NCBI GenBank assembly: GCA_036346405.1 | Contig: CM070548.1 | Coordinates: 64,132,877 to 64,196,876 of the forward strand | Source of the DNA: Phyllostachys edulis | Lineage: Eukaryota > Streptophyta > Magnoliopsida > Poales > Poaceae | Length of the DNA stretch: 64,000 nt | Direction: 5' to 3' | In this document: positions 1 to 10,854 of the stretch, in pieces | How the letters are laid out: every line of letters starts with the position of its first letter | How positions within the stretch are numbered: position 1 is the stretch's first letter | Position numbers and translations under genes: made by a program | Notes under the pieces: model-generated | What the model was told of the DNA's origin: nothing | What the model saw: only the letters and a program-made list of their open reading frames with translations | Databases searched by the model: none

Positions 1-699
1 TTAGACCCATAGCACTGTGTGTGATCGAGATCGAGCCAGGACCGAGAAAGTCCATTTCAAGTCGGCGGGCTATGTCCAGGATTTCGACAAGAAGGTAATT
101 TCACATCTTCGCTTCTACCTCTCGTAAGGTGAAGTATCACCGCACCTTCGCCGAAGGATGGACACACATCGTCGATGCTTGGTAGCGCCAAGATCGCGTA
201 GAGACCATGTTGAGTCTCTTAGGCGCATTCGAAGTCGACCCTGGACCTTGAGTGCACCTAAGACCAACACGAGGTCTAGGCTTGTTTCTTCGATGGGTTT
301 GTGCGAGATCGAGGACTTGGTTTTCGAGTTTTACGGTTTTCGTTCTCATCTTTGCTTTCGATCGTGACTTCCGCGTCCCCGAGGGTAGATCTCGTTTTCC
401 CCATCGAGATAGCTACCATGGCGTGTTCGACATGTTGCGGTGCTCGACTCGCTCGCCGTGGCGATCGGACCCGGCAACGACTTCGGTCTACTCTTAGATC
501 TTACGCTTTGAGTTACATAGGCGTAGGGTAGATAGAGGTCGATCGTGCTTGACTACTTCATCCGCTTTCGGCGTGTTATTGATATTAGGTGCGAAATCAT
601 TGTTGATTTATCGATCTTGAGACTTTACTCTGTTTGACTCGGGTTAGCGGGTAGGGAAGGAGAAGGTTTGGCTTGTAGACTCGGTTGTTCTCGTCATAT

Positions 700-1916
700 G
701 ATTGGAGACTCCGTTGGTTCTCCTCCTAGCCAGCGCTCCGGTGATGAGGCGATCACCTTCGGAGACGCTTCGTGCTGGCGCGTCATCGCCAAAGGTCTTG
801 TCGCGTATTAATGCTTCTTTTATTCTTAAGGATGTTGCCTTGGTTAGTAAGGCTGCGGTACAATTTGCTTTCGGTTTCTCGGCTTCTGATGACGGTTTCG
901 AGGTGAGCTTTAAGAAAAACAATTGCAAAATTCTTGACTCTTGGTAGTCCGGTTTATGGATTTCTCGTTATGGGAGGATCTTTCGTGCTGATTTTTCCGA
1001 TTCTTCCGGTGATCCTCTCCGGTGTTTGGTTGCTACGAGTCCCGCGATCTCTTTTACGGCATAGGAGACTTGGTCATATTGGATTTGACCATTTGACCCG
1101 AGTTAGCGACCATGATCTCATTAAGTGGTCCGCGAAACTCAAGATGGTCAAAGATCTTGTTTGCACTCCATCTTGAGACGCGGCAAGATGGTTGCCGCTT
1201 CTCATCCTCCCACCACATTACTATGACCGATGCAAGACATTGCTCCACATGGACACAGTTGGACCAAATCGAGTCTTGATCGGCGGGAGGGAAGTGGTAT
1301 GTTCTTGTTGTGGTCGATGACTTCTCGAGGTATTCTTGGGTGTTTTCTTAGCCTCGAAGGATGAGACATTCTCACATTTCGAGGTCTTTTAGTAGGCTTT
1401 CAGTTGAGCTCCGGGTGCCTTCGAGCGATCCGCGATGACAATGGCACGGAGTTCAAAATTCCTACTTTGAGAGTTTCTGCGGTGAGGCAGTGTAGAGCAC
1501 CGCTCTCTTCTCCATACGTCCCTCAGCAAAATGGCGTTGTGGAGAGGAAGAACCGTACCTTGGTCGAGATGGCCAGGACGATGCTTGATGAGTACTCTAC
1601 ACCGAGGAAGTTTTGGGCTGAAGCCATTGCGACCGCGTGCCATGTTTCGAATCGAGTTTTTCTTCGGGCACTCCTACACCGTACTTCTTATGAGCTGAGA
1701 TACGGGCGAAAGCCCAGCGTCTCTCATTTTCGTGTGTTTGGTTGCAAGTGCTTTATTTTGAAGTCTGGGAACCTAGATAAGTTCGAGTCACGTTCCTGTG
1801 ACGGTATCTTTCTAGGCTACTCGACTTCTTCGCGGGCTTATAGGGTCTGGAACTGCGAGTCTAGCAAAATGGTAGAAACCTGTGAGGTGACCTTTGACGA
1901 GGCGGTCAGGGACTAG
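700..1916 (+). pseudogene. copia pol: end of protease region, GAG-pre-integrase and integrase core (degenerate)
   Basis: Copia integrase inserts the cDNA into the genome. About 700-1060 matches the linker seen upstream of copia integrases (VSFKKNNCKILDS). About 1063-1165 matches the GAG-pre-integrase domain (RLGHIGFDHL, then DLVC). A stop at about 1175 and a frame change follow. All three catalytic acids of the DDE triad can be placed: VVVDDFSRYSW at about 1310-1345, DDNGTEF at about 1437-1455, and VVERKNRT at about 1534-1558. The last two lie in the 1404-1916 frame, which continues through FWAEAI and FRVFGCKCF to FLGYS. A TAG at 1350 and a deletion near 1455 separate the pieces. The family assignment is firm and the copy is non-functional. 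Confidence 0.85.
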
Positions 1917-2279
1917 GCCAGATATCTCGAGTTCTTTAGAGCGATCCGAGACCATCTTTGTGGATGATGAGGGCGATGGAGATGACGGTTGTCTACGATC
2001 CCATCCTCATCCACTCCTTGAGGTGCCGTCTTCCACCGCACCTCGAGGTGATCGACCCTTGCCTTCGCTTCCTCTGGAGCTAGTGGCTCTGTTCCTACCT
2101 CGTCGGCTCATGAGGTAGAGGCCACTTCTTCATCTCTCCGGGACCTCCTAGACACATCCAGAAAGTCCATCCTTGAGCGAGATCATTGGAGATCTTTTTG
2201 AGCGTGTTACAGCTCAAAATCTGCTTATCTCAATTCTGTCTCCATTCGCCTTCATTGCCTCTTTTGAGCCCAAAGATGT

Positions 2280-3030
2280 TTCTCATGCTTTATCGATGAG
2301 TCATGGGTCAATGCCATGCATGAGGAGTTGGAAAACTTTGAGAGAAACAAGGTTTGGTCGCTTGTTGAGCCCCCACGAGGTCACAATGTCATTGGAACCA
2401 AGTGGGTGTTCAAGAACAAGCAGAGAGGATGGGGTTGTCATCCCAAACAAGGCTAGATTAGTCGCTCGGGGTTTTCCTGGTTGAGGTCTAGACTTGAGGA
2501 GACCTTTGCCCTCAGAGCTCGACTTGAAGCCATTAGAATCACGCTTGCCTTTGCGGCTTCTAAGGGTTTCAAGCTTTACCAGATGGGCGTGAAGAGTGCC
2601 TTCCTCAATGGCCTTATTGGGGAGAAGTCTCGTCCGACGACCTCGTGTTTCGAGAACCCCAAATACCCTAACCATGTCTTCAAGCTTTCCAAAGCAGTAT
2701 GGACTTAAGCGGGCTCCCGAGCTTGGTATGAGAGGCTTAAGTCCTACTTGATAAGTCATGGTTTTGAGATGGGTAAAGTTGACAAGACCTTGTTCATCCG
2801 CCAAGATGGCATCGACCTTCTGCTCGTCGGATCTATGTCGATGACATTATCTTTGGCGGCTCTTCCCATACTCTGGTTTCCCGGTTCTCGGATGTCATGA
2901 GCACCGAGTTTGAGATGAGTATGATGGGTGAGTTGACCTTCTTCCTTGGCTTCCAAATCAAGCGAGACTCGGGAGGTACATTTCTTCATCAAGGAAAGTA
3001 CACTCGTGACCTCTGAGGCAACCGACATGA
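2280..3030 (+). pseudogene. copia pol: reverse transcriptase (degenerate)
   Basis: Reverse transcriptase copies the element RNA into cDNA. Starting near 2286 the sequence reads ESWVNAMHEELENFE and then GTKWVFKNK, the classic start of the copia RVT_2 domain. LVARGF follows in another frame near 2458-2475. FALRARLEAIRI and MGVKSAFLNG (the first aspartate motif, here with S for D) lie at about 2508-2610. The catalytic box YVDD is encoded at 2834-2845, followed by IIFG and later by FFLGFQIKR near 2940. At least three frameshifts and several stops (2483, 2708, 3016) break it. It continues the integrase segment and runs into the RNase H segment. Confidence 0.85.
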
Positions 3031-3700
3031 GTGATGGTAAGCTTTGTGTCGACTCCCATGGCTTCTACCGCCTATCTTGACCCGATGAGGATGGCGAGCC
3101 GAGTTGATCAAAAGGAGTATCGCGGCATGATTGGCTCCCTCTTGTACCTCAACGCCTCGAGACCGGACATACATTTTTACGTGTGTTTGTGCGCTCGTTT
3201 TGAGCTTCTCCTCGCGTTTCTCACCGCCAAAGCGGTGAAGCGCATCTTCGTACCTTGAGCTACCATTGACTATGGTATCGGTACTCTTCCTCATCTGTCT
3301 TTCCTTGAGAGCCTTTTTCGGATCACGACTTATTTGGTCAGAGGATAGATAGGAAGAGCACTTCAGCTTTTGCCAATTTCTTGGCACTTCTCTTGTTTCT
3401 GGTCTTCAAGGAAGCGATGCAGTGTTACCTGACCGCAGAGGCCGAGTATGTTGTTGCAACGATTCTTTGTAGTCAAGTGCTCTGGATGGCCGACCTGCGG
3501 GACTTTGGGTTAGTTATCGGCAGTGTTCCACTTTTTGTGATAACACTTCATGATTAACATTGCCAAGAACCCAGTCAAAGATTCGGACCAAGCACATCGA
3601 TATTCGTTTCCACTTTCTTAGAGACCATGTAGAGAAGGCGATATAGTGCTCCGGTTTGTGGAAGTGACCACCGGTTGGTGACATTTTCACCAAGCCATTG
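3031..3700 (+). pseudogene. copia pol: RNase H (degenerate)
   Basis: RNase H removes the RNA template during cDNA synthesis. The frame at 3031-3258 gives VSTPMAS, then QKEYRGMIGSLLYL and SRPDIHF, the conserved linker between copia reverse transcriptase and RNase H. Near 3430-3500 the frame AEAEYV...LWM matches the RNase H core. Around 3590-3650 the TKHIDIR-like stretch before the pol end can be recognised in a shifted frame. Multiple stops and frameshifts make it inactive. Confidence 0.75.
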
Positions 3701-5459
3701 GATAGTTCGAGGTTTTCACTCTGGGAGAGCTTGGGGTGGTTTGTCCTTATGGACTGTAGTGAGGGAGCTTTGGGTTTCTTGCTTTACTATATTATTTATG
3801 CTCTTGCTCCTTCTTGTTGCATTGCATTTTGGGTGCATTTGGGATTAGTCCTCCTAGCATAGATTAGAGTGCTTCTTTTGTCTAGTTGTTTAGATTTCTG
3901 CTCTTATCTTGTGATTCTAGGATCTTGCTTATTAGTTGTCTCTTCTCACTAGGTTGAGCTTACTCACTTCTTATAGGTTCTAGCAAGGGTTGGGCCACCC
4001 TTGGGTAGGCAGGAACGTGTTTGCTCCTTAGTGTGTTAGCAAGGCGGTTGATAGTCCTAGAGTCATATGGGGTAGATGAGAGTCGATCTGAGCCATAGTA
4101 TTCTCTATATCTTATCTATGCTTTAAGGATATGCATGCTTTTATGTTTTCTTTGCCGACTTCTCGATTTATTGTTTTGGTTCAAGGGAGTTCTTTTGGGA
4201 GCTTACGGAGCTTAATTTTGACTTAACTCAACTTGAACTAAAAGTTGCATCTATTGTTGAGGGGCTGGATCTTACGCATTTCTAGCATTCTCGCATTGTA
4301 ATATAACTACATTGAGCCTTGATTATTATCCTGCTATGACATGTTTACAATGCTTTACACCTTGCCATGACTTGTGCTTATTTGCTAGATTTATCATGAC
4401 TTCATATGTGTAGCCTAGCTTTTGCCATGATAAGATAATTAAAATTGCTCAACTTAAACTAAAACTTGTCATGTTAGCACTCGAGATTAGTCTTTCTTGA
4501 GCTATCCTTTTATGATTCATGCCATGTCAAATAGGCTGGGTAGAGTGATGAATCTATATTGAGCCTTAGATTGAGCTGTTTTAGTCTCTTGATGATACAT
4601 GAGTTAGTACAACTTGTTAAAAGGCAAAAGATCTCTTTTGTCTTGAAAAACCGACTTCACCAATTCTTCCCTATGAGACGGCTTGTCATTGCACTTGACA
4701 TGAACTTAGGGGGAGTTTTGGATGACCTAGACTACCTTCTTAAGCTTCTCGCTTGAAGTAGTCGCATAAGGCTTGAGGTCTAGCACATGATAAAACAAAA
4801 ATCTGGTTGTCAACAACCTTGAATTTCAAAGATAATATATCATTTGTGCTCAAATTTGCTTAAAGCTATCAAAAGAATCAAGTACTTAACCAATGTTTCA
4901 ATTTTGAGCTTATAGCACTCTTTTTGGTCTCAATTTAAGCTTCTTAGTTCCGCTTAGCTTATTGACATGGCTGCATCATCCTTGGATATCTCTAGCGAGA
5001 CTTTGCTCATTGATGACTTGACTTGCTCACATAATGTACCTCATTTTCAGATTGTCATCTATGTGTTCTAGCTAGCTTATACATATCTTGTCATGATCTA
5101 GATAGCCTTTTTATTAAGTTATGGCTTGGTGTATTACATGTTGGTCATTATGGATAATTCTCATGGCTCAAAATGCTTAAATAAACAAACTTGACCATTT
5201 TCATCCTTTAACATGTCATATTCTCTCTATTGCATCTTGATGCGTTTATTGCCAAAAGGGGAGAATAGAGAGGAAAAGTCATTGGGAACAGCTTTAGAGC
5301 TTTGGAGATCAATTTGCTCTTTCAGCTTGTTGCTCTAGTGTTCATTCATCGACATGGTCATTAGTTTCACTCTTCTTCTTTGGACCATGTTGGATTCGTC
5401 AAACTCAAACTCAACTTTGCTCTTTTTGGAGTTTGTCAATATACTCATCAAGGGGAGAT
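3701..5459 (+). other. copia spacer between pol and 3' LTR
   Basis: This stretch is AT-rich with no supported gene. The only open frames are short. It lies between the end of RNase H and the 3' LTR, where some copia elements carry a long non-coding or env-like spacer. I see no recognisable env-like protein. It ends in a purine-rich tract (AAGGGGAGA, about 5450-5458) immediately before the LTR, the expected second-strand primer site. Confidence 0.6.
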
Positions 5460-7190
5460 TGAGAGACCATGTGGAGGTCGTCCGTGTGAGTGATGAGTAA
5501 TTGACAAAGGTTTTAGGTCGATCGAGTTTGGTTTGTGTGGTCGGACCTTGTTCTTGCTAGTTCCGCAGCGTTTTCGCTGAAGTCAATCGTATGTCGGATA
5601 ATCGAACGATCGGCGTGTTATGGGCGATACGACCATGAGCGGTTGTACCGATTGGTAAATGGCGGTTGAAGAATTCGGAGAAGTTGTCTTTTCGAGTTCG
5701 GTCTTCATTGAAAATCGAACGACCGCAGTATTGGAGCCAGACGACCGGAGTCGGTTGATCCGCCGGTAATATAAGCGGTTATCTGGATTGTATTGTGTGT
5801 TTCGCCATTTTGGTGATTTGAGTTTTGGGATAGGTCATATCCAGTGTGTTCATGCATATGTGTTGCATATTGCATGTTTGAGCTAACGTTAGGTCAAGTT
5901 GTGAAGAACTTGTTCCTGTTTCGTGTTCTTATCCGTGTGGTCGCAGGACGTCGAGCGGAGTCGTGGCGAGACACGGTGGATCGGACTAAGCGCAGTGGCG
6001 CCGAGGTCGAACGGTCGATGTGTCGAAGACAGCGTGGACTCGAGGTGGTTGCGGCGTCGAGACAAGGAGCGCTGAAGCTTCGGAAAGGTCTGAAGGGCGA
6101 ATCGGAAATTGCAAGGTTTTGCACAAGCGGGCGAGCTCCGTTGGACTTAGCGGGCGAACGGGAGGAGACCCGTTAGCCAAGGCTATATAAAGGATTGGAG
6201 GGGCTGCATGCCCTCTAGAGCACTTCAAAAGGAATTAGGGTTTTGCTAGAGTCAAAAGAGTCTTTAGTGGCTGTTTTTGCTTTAGGCTTTAGTGGTTGAG
6301 AGTGTTGGTGGAGGCGGTGGGTGCTCCTCGCTTGTTCCTTTGTAGCTCTCCCATGTGAGTTCTTGGCTTAGGGAGAGGGAGAGGATGGATTGATGAACTT
6401 GTAATCATTCCTCTTGTTTTAATGTCCATGCGTATGGGGATGTATCTCTTTGTATTTCGCTCTTGATTCAATGAATGGAAATCTGAAGTTTTCTTCTATT
6501 CGTGCTCTCTGTTCTTCGTTCTCCCTTTTTGTGATTTTTGGGGCTTTCTTCAATTCGGGAGTTTTTGCTTGGTTCTTCCTCTTGATCTTGCTTGCTGGGA
6601 CATGTGGGAACCTATCTAAGGTCATCTAGATCATCATCCACCTCTGAGCAAGTCGTTAGATCAAGTTTTGTTTTTGCGGTTTTGAACCCACCTTCGTTCA
6701 ATTGCTAAAGGATAGGAACCTTGGCATGGATCTCTGAAATCGTTGCTTGGAATAGGTTCCTAATATCTTCAGGAAGGTGTGGTTCAATTTTGGTCAAGTT
6801 TGGTCGCGTAGATCAAAAGTTACGTTGATTTTCGTTTTAAAACCCGAGCGGATTTTGCTGTTCGGGACAATCGGATGAACCGGACTTAACATCTGCGGTT
6901 ATCTTGATCATGGTACAACCGCCGCTTGTACATGCGGTTGTCTGCGATCTTGGTACAACCGCCGCTTGTTCTATGGGTTGTACCGATTGTCTGATTTGTT
7001 CGAACTTCTGTTTTTGTTTGTTTGAGGTGGGGGTGAGGAGTGGATTCAACATAAGACTTCCTCTGTGCTTAATCTTTGATCTTCATAGCTCTCATAGCCA
7101 TTGGAGTGATTTACAAGTTGAATCCATTCTTTGCGAAAAAGTTTATGTGCTCCTATTCACCCCCCCTCTAGTCGCCTTTCCGGTCCTTCA
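5460..7190 (+). repeat. copia 3' LTR
   Basis: The LTR starts TGAGAGACC directly after the purine tract and ends CGGTCCTTCA, giving TG...CA ends and about 1.73 kb. A TATA box (CTATATAAAGG, about 6182-6192) precedes the expected transcript start. A related, 5'-truncated LTR lies at 29232-30787 and ends with nearly the same 30 bases. Short internal repeats (GGTACAACCGCCGCTTGT at about 6913 and 6952) lie near the 3' end. ORFs inside it at 5844-6176 and on the other strand are not genes. Confidence 0.85.
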
Positions 7191-7242
7191 GAATAAAAGT
7201 GAGTTTTGCCCAAATTGTGGAGTCTTTTAAAGGGGAGATTGT

Positions 7243-7438
7243 GTCACCATTTGGAATGACGACTTGGACTTGTGGGGTCCCTGTCGCCATTTCGAATGGC
7301 GATTTGCCTAAATTTTAATATTAATTTTTTTACCCCGCGTAGGATCCCTATCGCCATTTCAAATGATGATTTTTCTAAATTTTAATATTAAAATTTCTTA
7401 CCCGGCATGGGATCCCTGTCACCATTTTGAATGATGAT
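7243..7438. repeat. four palindromic subterminal modules
   Basis: Four copies of a near-palindrome of about 21 bp lie at about 7243-7263, 7283-7303, 7350-7370 and 7418-7438. Their shape is GTCGCCATT...AATGGCGAT, with AT-rich and CCC-containing spacers of roughly 20-50 bp. The same motif recurs at 47171-47316, at the other end of the reconstructed element. Repeated short motifs near both ends are typical of transposase-binding sites in DNA transposons; that role is inferred. Confidence 0.75.
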
Positions 7439-7574
7439 TTCCCTAAATTTTAATATCACAAAATTTTACTTGGCACCTCGAATCCCACCACTACAAAAGC
7501 CCATCCCAATAACTAACCTCCAGCCCTCCCTCTTCTAATCTACTTACACTTGTCTCAGAACTCTACTCGAAGTC

Positions 7575-8020
7575 ATGTCTCAGTCGTTTAGTTCAATGAG
7601 CCGAAGAGCGGTGGCACTAGCGAATGCAAAGCGCGTGAACTGCCCGAACTGTGGCATCCAGGCAAATGTTCTGTACTCCAACACCGAATAGAATAGGGGT
7701 CGTGTGTTCTACAAGTGTCTGTATTTCTCGGTGAGTTTGATTTCCGCGAATGCTGGTATTTGGATTTTGGGTTTGTTTGTCACTTCTTTATTCGGTGTGG
7801 TTTCCAGGTCGGCGGTTGCCAGTAGTTTCAGTGGGCGAACTCTATTAGTGCCATGGTGGAAAGAGCAGTTGAATGTCCTTCTGTAGTTCCATATGGTCCA
7901 ATGGAGAACATGCCACCTGCAGACGAACACTTTTATAAGATTCTTGGCCACTTGAAGTGGCTCGAGAAACTTATATGTGTGTGTGTCCTACAAGTATTGT
8001 GTTTAATATGTATTAAGTAG
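7575..8020 (+). pseudogene. two-exon GRF-type zinc-finger protein, broken
   Basis: Exon 1 (7575-7730) begins ATGTCTCAG and encodes CPNCGIQANVLY, then NRGRVFYKC. This is the cysteine pattern of the GRF zinc finger (zf-GRF), a nucleic-acid-binding fold. The intron 7731-7807 has GTGAGT and TTTCCAG borders and phase 0. Exon 2 (7808-8020) continues with FQWANS, matching the end of the domain, then a short tail rich in hydrophobic residues. In-frame stops at 7692-7694 and 7823-7825 inactivate it. GRF genes of this type are common in grass transposons; the function here is unknown. Its neighbour across two later insertions is a second GRF gene at about 45948-46710. Confidence 0.7.
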
Positions 8021-8149
8021 TAGTGGTTGTCTGCATAAGGGATTCATGTATGAACGATGTTGTATGATTTTTACGAATTACAAGATATCTTTAACTCTTG
8101 GCAACTGGATCTGTATGAATGTAACATGACAATGGATTAACATATGAAC

Positions 8150-8398
8150 TTCAATATGACACTTTTGCAGACCGAGATGACAACACACTGTGACACCAGC
8201 TTTCTAGACCAAAAAGACCACACTCGGCTGCACCACCTTTTCAAACCAAAAAGACCACACACTGTCACGCCACACACTGCCACCTTTGCAGATCGAGATA
8301 ACAACACACTGCAATGCTACCTTTTCAAACTGAAAATACCACACTCAGCCCCGCCACCTTTTCAGATAGAAAAGACTACACCCTGTCACGCCACGCAC
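8150..8398. repeat. degenerate ~37-bp tandem array, left half
   Basis: About seven diverged copies of a unit built around CACCTTTTCAGACCGAAAAG and GACCACACACTG are visible. The array is interrupted exactly at the CGCAC target site of the element at 8399 and resumes at 34739. The open frame 8144-8626 runs through the repeats and into the LTR and is not a gene. Confidence 0.75.
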
Positions 8399-9111
8399 TG
8401 TAGACGATCGAGTCGCCGATCTTACAAAATAAAAAAGAGAAAAATGGCACATATTTCTTGGGAGAGAATGGGACTGGTCTTTATTGATATAAACTGGCTA
8501 TTACAGGGGGTGCATACGACCAAGCAGTGGACTAATCCTAGTTACACTGAATATGATGTTTGCTATACTATTGAATCAGACTTAGAGCACGAATCTGAGG
8601 CTGATTGCGCTGCTCTGATACCCTAATCTGATGCCAAATCCCCTATCCTCGTCCACGCTCCATCCTTATATAACTTCCGAAGAGGTGGCAGTTGCTCCCG
8701 GAGAAGACGTTCGTTGTGAAGCGTTGTGGCTGGTCAGAGCGAGATGATGGTTGATAAAGTATCAACCGCTTTGCAGTTGAGCACCTATGAGACATTCAAC
8801 CGTAAGGTGGTTGTTTGTCAGTGTCTTAGGATTATATAATGTCGCGTGGTATGGAGTATACAGCACATGTTCTATTCATCACACGGTAAAGAATATACTT
8901 GGAATTAGATCCGAATAACAGTTCATAAATCCTACGAGCAGCTACCTGATTGGAGACTAGGTACAGGACTTTGTCCGACCAGGGTACCCATTATGTAACC
9001 TCTGGAATCCTTACGACCGGTGAGATTGTTAGCCTTAGGGGTTACAACTATGAAGACGTATGGTCCTTTATTATGTATTAAAGTAATACATAGAGATTTT
9101 AATCCTCGTCA
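8399..9111 (-). repeat. RIRE2-like 3' LTR
   Basis: 713 bp. On the plus strand it begins TGTAGACGATCGAG and ends AATCCTCGTCA. It is clearly homologous along its length to 34026-34738 and shares its start with the LTRs at 35000 and 59557. On the minus strand it is preceded by the purine tract and about 70 bp that match the internal 3' end of the element at 35000-45809. An open frame covering part of it (8456-8626) is not a gene. Confidence 0.9.
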
Positions 9112-9189
9112 GCTAGCCCTCGAAATTTAAATGAATAGGTCATGTGAACACCTTCTTCCGACGAAGTTGTATCGGGCAGACCCTTATTT

Positions 9190-9760
9190 AATATCATGAC
9201 ATACGAGGTGGGATTGAACACTGGGCTACAAGTCGGTCTACTTGCCCACATTTTTCTAGATTTTCAGGAGCTGGTCAACAAGGCGTTAGTTCTTGAAGAC
9301 AATCGCAAACACAGGATGGCTCAGCAAGGGAGTCACCAGTCACAACAAAGAGTAAGAGTGGTGCCACAACAGGGTAATCGCTTTCCGCCGTAGAATTCTT
9401 TCCAAACTCCTGCACCAACGTCAGCACCTCGTCCAGTTGCTTAGAATTTTCACAACCTAGCACAACCCCAATCTTGGGAACAACTGGCAGAATGAGCCAA
9501 GGGTTTGTTATTGTTGCCGTCAGCCAGGTCACTTCGCCAACCAGTGTCCGCAAAAGGGAACAATCACTCCAGTCTGCTTCAACCTTGGAGCTACACCCGC
9601 CAAGACACCACAGAGCAATCAAGGAGTTTCTCAAGCTACCAGTCAACCAGGAGGATCACCTCAGTTTGTGGTTAGAGGTCGTGTCAACCACGTCACTCTG
9701 GAAGGAGCTCAGGAAGCACCGGACGTCGTATTGGGTAAGTTTCTGGTAAACTCAGTACCT
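9190..9760 (+). pseudogene. Tekay-type Ty3 gag, C-terminal part
   Basis: Gag packages the element RNA. The piece begins in mid-gag at about 9196-9393 (VNKALVLEDNRKHRM then a Q-rich tract), parallel to the better preserved copy at 27840-27960. A zinc knuckle follows in another frame at about 9507-9560 (CRQPGHFANQCPQKG), then TPVCFNLGATPAKTPQ and the GRVNHVTLEGAQEAPDVVLG link to protease. A frameshift near 9390 and a stop separate the parts. The N-terminal gag is missing; the left border abuts the remains of the RIRE2-like element. Confidence 0.8.
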
Positions 9761-10854
9761 GCATCAGTTTTGTTTGATTCTGAAGCTTCTCATTTGTTTG
9801 TTTCTGGAGTTTTTGCAACTAAGAATAAATTGGAAGTTATGCATCTTAAGCATACTCTGTTAGTCTAGTCGCTTGGAACAGAGCTAAGCTCTAAAGTGGG
9901 TTGTTTAGGAGCTAAGTTACTCATAGCTAGAGTTGAATTTCTAGCCAACCTTATTGTTCTAGACACACAAACATTAGATGTCATTCTTGGCATGGATTGG
10001 TTAACCAAGTACAAAGCTGTGTTAGATTTTGGCCGAAGAGCCGTTACAATCGAAGATACTAAAGGAAACAAGGTAGAATTTCTAGCTACTTCAGTGCGTG
10101 ATAGACATCTGTTAGTCAATAGCATGAAGACAGTTGCTTTGGAAGATGTGCCTATTGTGAGAGAATATTCAGATGTGTTTCCGGAAGAATTACCAAGAAT
10201 GCTACCAGACCGTGACATCGAGTTTATCATCGATCTTGTGCCAGGAACAGCACCAATTTCTAAGAGACCCTGTCGGATGCCAGCCGATGAGCTAGTGGAA
10301 ATGAAGAAGCAAATAGAAGAACTTCTGGAGAAATGTTTTGTAAGGCCTAGTTTGTCGCCACGGGGAGCACCAGTTTTGTTCGTCAGAAAGAAGGATGGAA
10401 GTATGAGAATGTGCATCGACTATCGATCTTGGATGAAGTCACCATCAAGAATAAGTACCCTTTACCTCGAAGCGATGATTTGTTTGATCAAATGAAAGGA
10501 GCTGGAGTGTTCTCGAAGATCGATTTGTGATCAGGTTACCATCAGTTGAAGATTTGTCCTAAGGATATACCTAAGACCGCTTTTTCAACACGGTATGGCC
10601 ATTATGAGTTCTTAGTCATGTCCTTTGGTCTGACTAATGCCCCTGCCTATTTCATGAACATGACAAATAAAGTATTCATGGAGTATTTGGATAATTTTTT
10701 AGTTGTGTTCATTGATGATATTTTGGTTTACTCCAAGTCAGAAGAAGAACATGCTGAACATTTGAGATTAATCATAGAGAAACTAAGAGAGCATCAGTTG
10801 TATGCTAAATTCAGTAAGTGTGATTTCTGGAAAAAGAAAGTGGATTTCCTTAGT
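9680..10854 (+). pseudogene. Tekay-type Ty3 protease and reverse transcriptase, truncated
   Basis: The protease frame (about 9690-9868) reads VLFDSEASHLFV where active copies have DSGAS, so the catalytic motif is altered. A TAG follows at 9867. The next frame (9896-10495) carries DVILGMDWL and, in reverse transcriptase, PYRMPADELVEMKKQ-like sequence, GAPVLFVRKKDGSMRMC and IDYRS. A single-base deletion near 10428 shifts the frame, and a TGA at 10527 interrupts KID-SGYHQ. The frame 10546-10872 contains the catalytic FIDDILVYS at about 10711-10735. The gene stops at 10854 where a TGTAACATCCC LTR begins. RNase H and integrase are absent. Confidence 0.85.

Larger units (their letters stand above)
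1..7190 (+). mobile_element. Ty1/copia LTR retrotransposon, 5' part outside the window
   Basis: The order integrase, reverse transcriptase, RNase H, spacer, polypurine tract and 3' LTR is that of a copia element read left to right. All coding parts are broken by stops and frameshifts. The 5' LTR, primer site and most of gag lie left of position 1 or cannot be recognised. The first 700 bases contain only short open frames and I assign nothing there. The element is old: the three pol domains are readable only by moving between frames. No target-site duplication can be tested because the left end is missing. Confidence 0.85.
7191..8398 (+). mobile_element. left part of an unclassified GRF zinc-finger transposon
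   Basis: This segment holds palindromic repeats (7243-7438), a GRF zinc-finger pseudogene (7575-8020) and the left half of a 37-bp tandem array (about 8150-8398). It stops at the insertion of the RIRE2-like element at 8399. The array resumes at 34739 and, after a second insertion (35000-45809), sequence with a second GRF gene and the same palindromes follows. I infer one original element of about 3 kb. Its outer ends and superfamily are not resolved. The left boundary adjoins the copia LTR. Confidence 0.5.

Noticed and set aside
7485..7500. CCACTACAAAAG as the terminus of a CACTA element
   Set aside because: No matching inverted end, no 3-bp duplication, and it lies just upstream of the GRF gene where a leader is expected.
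8144..8626. 160-codon open frame
   Set aside because: It runs through the 37-bp tandem array and crosses the exact LTR insertion point.
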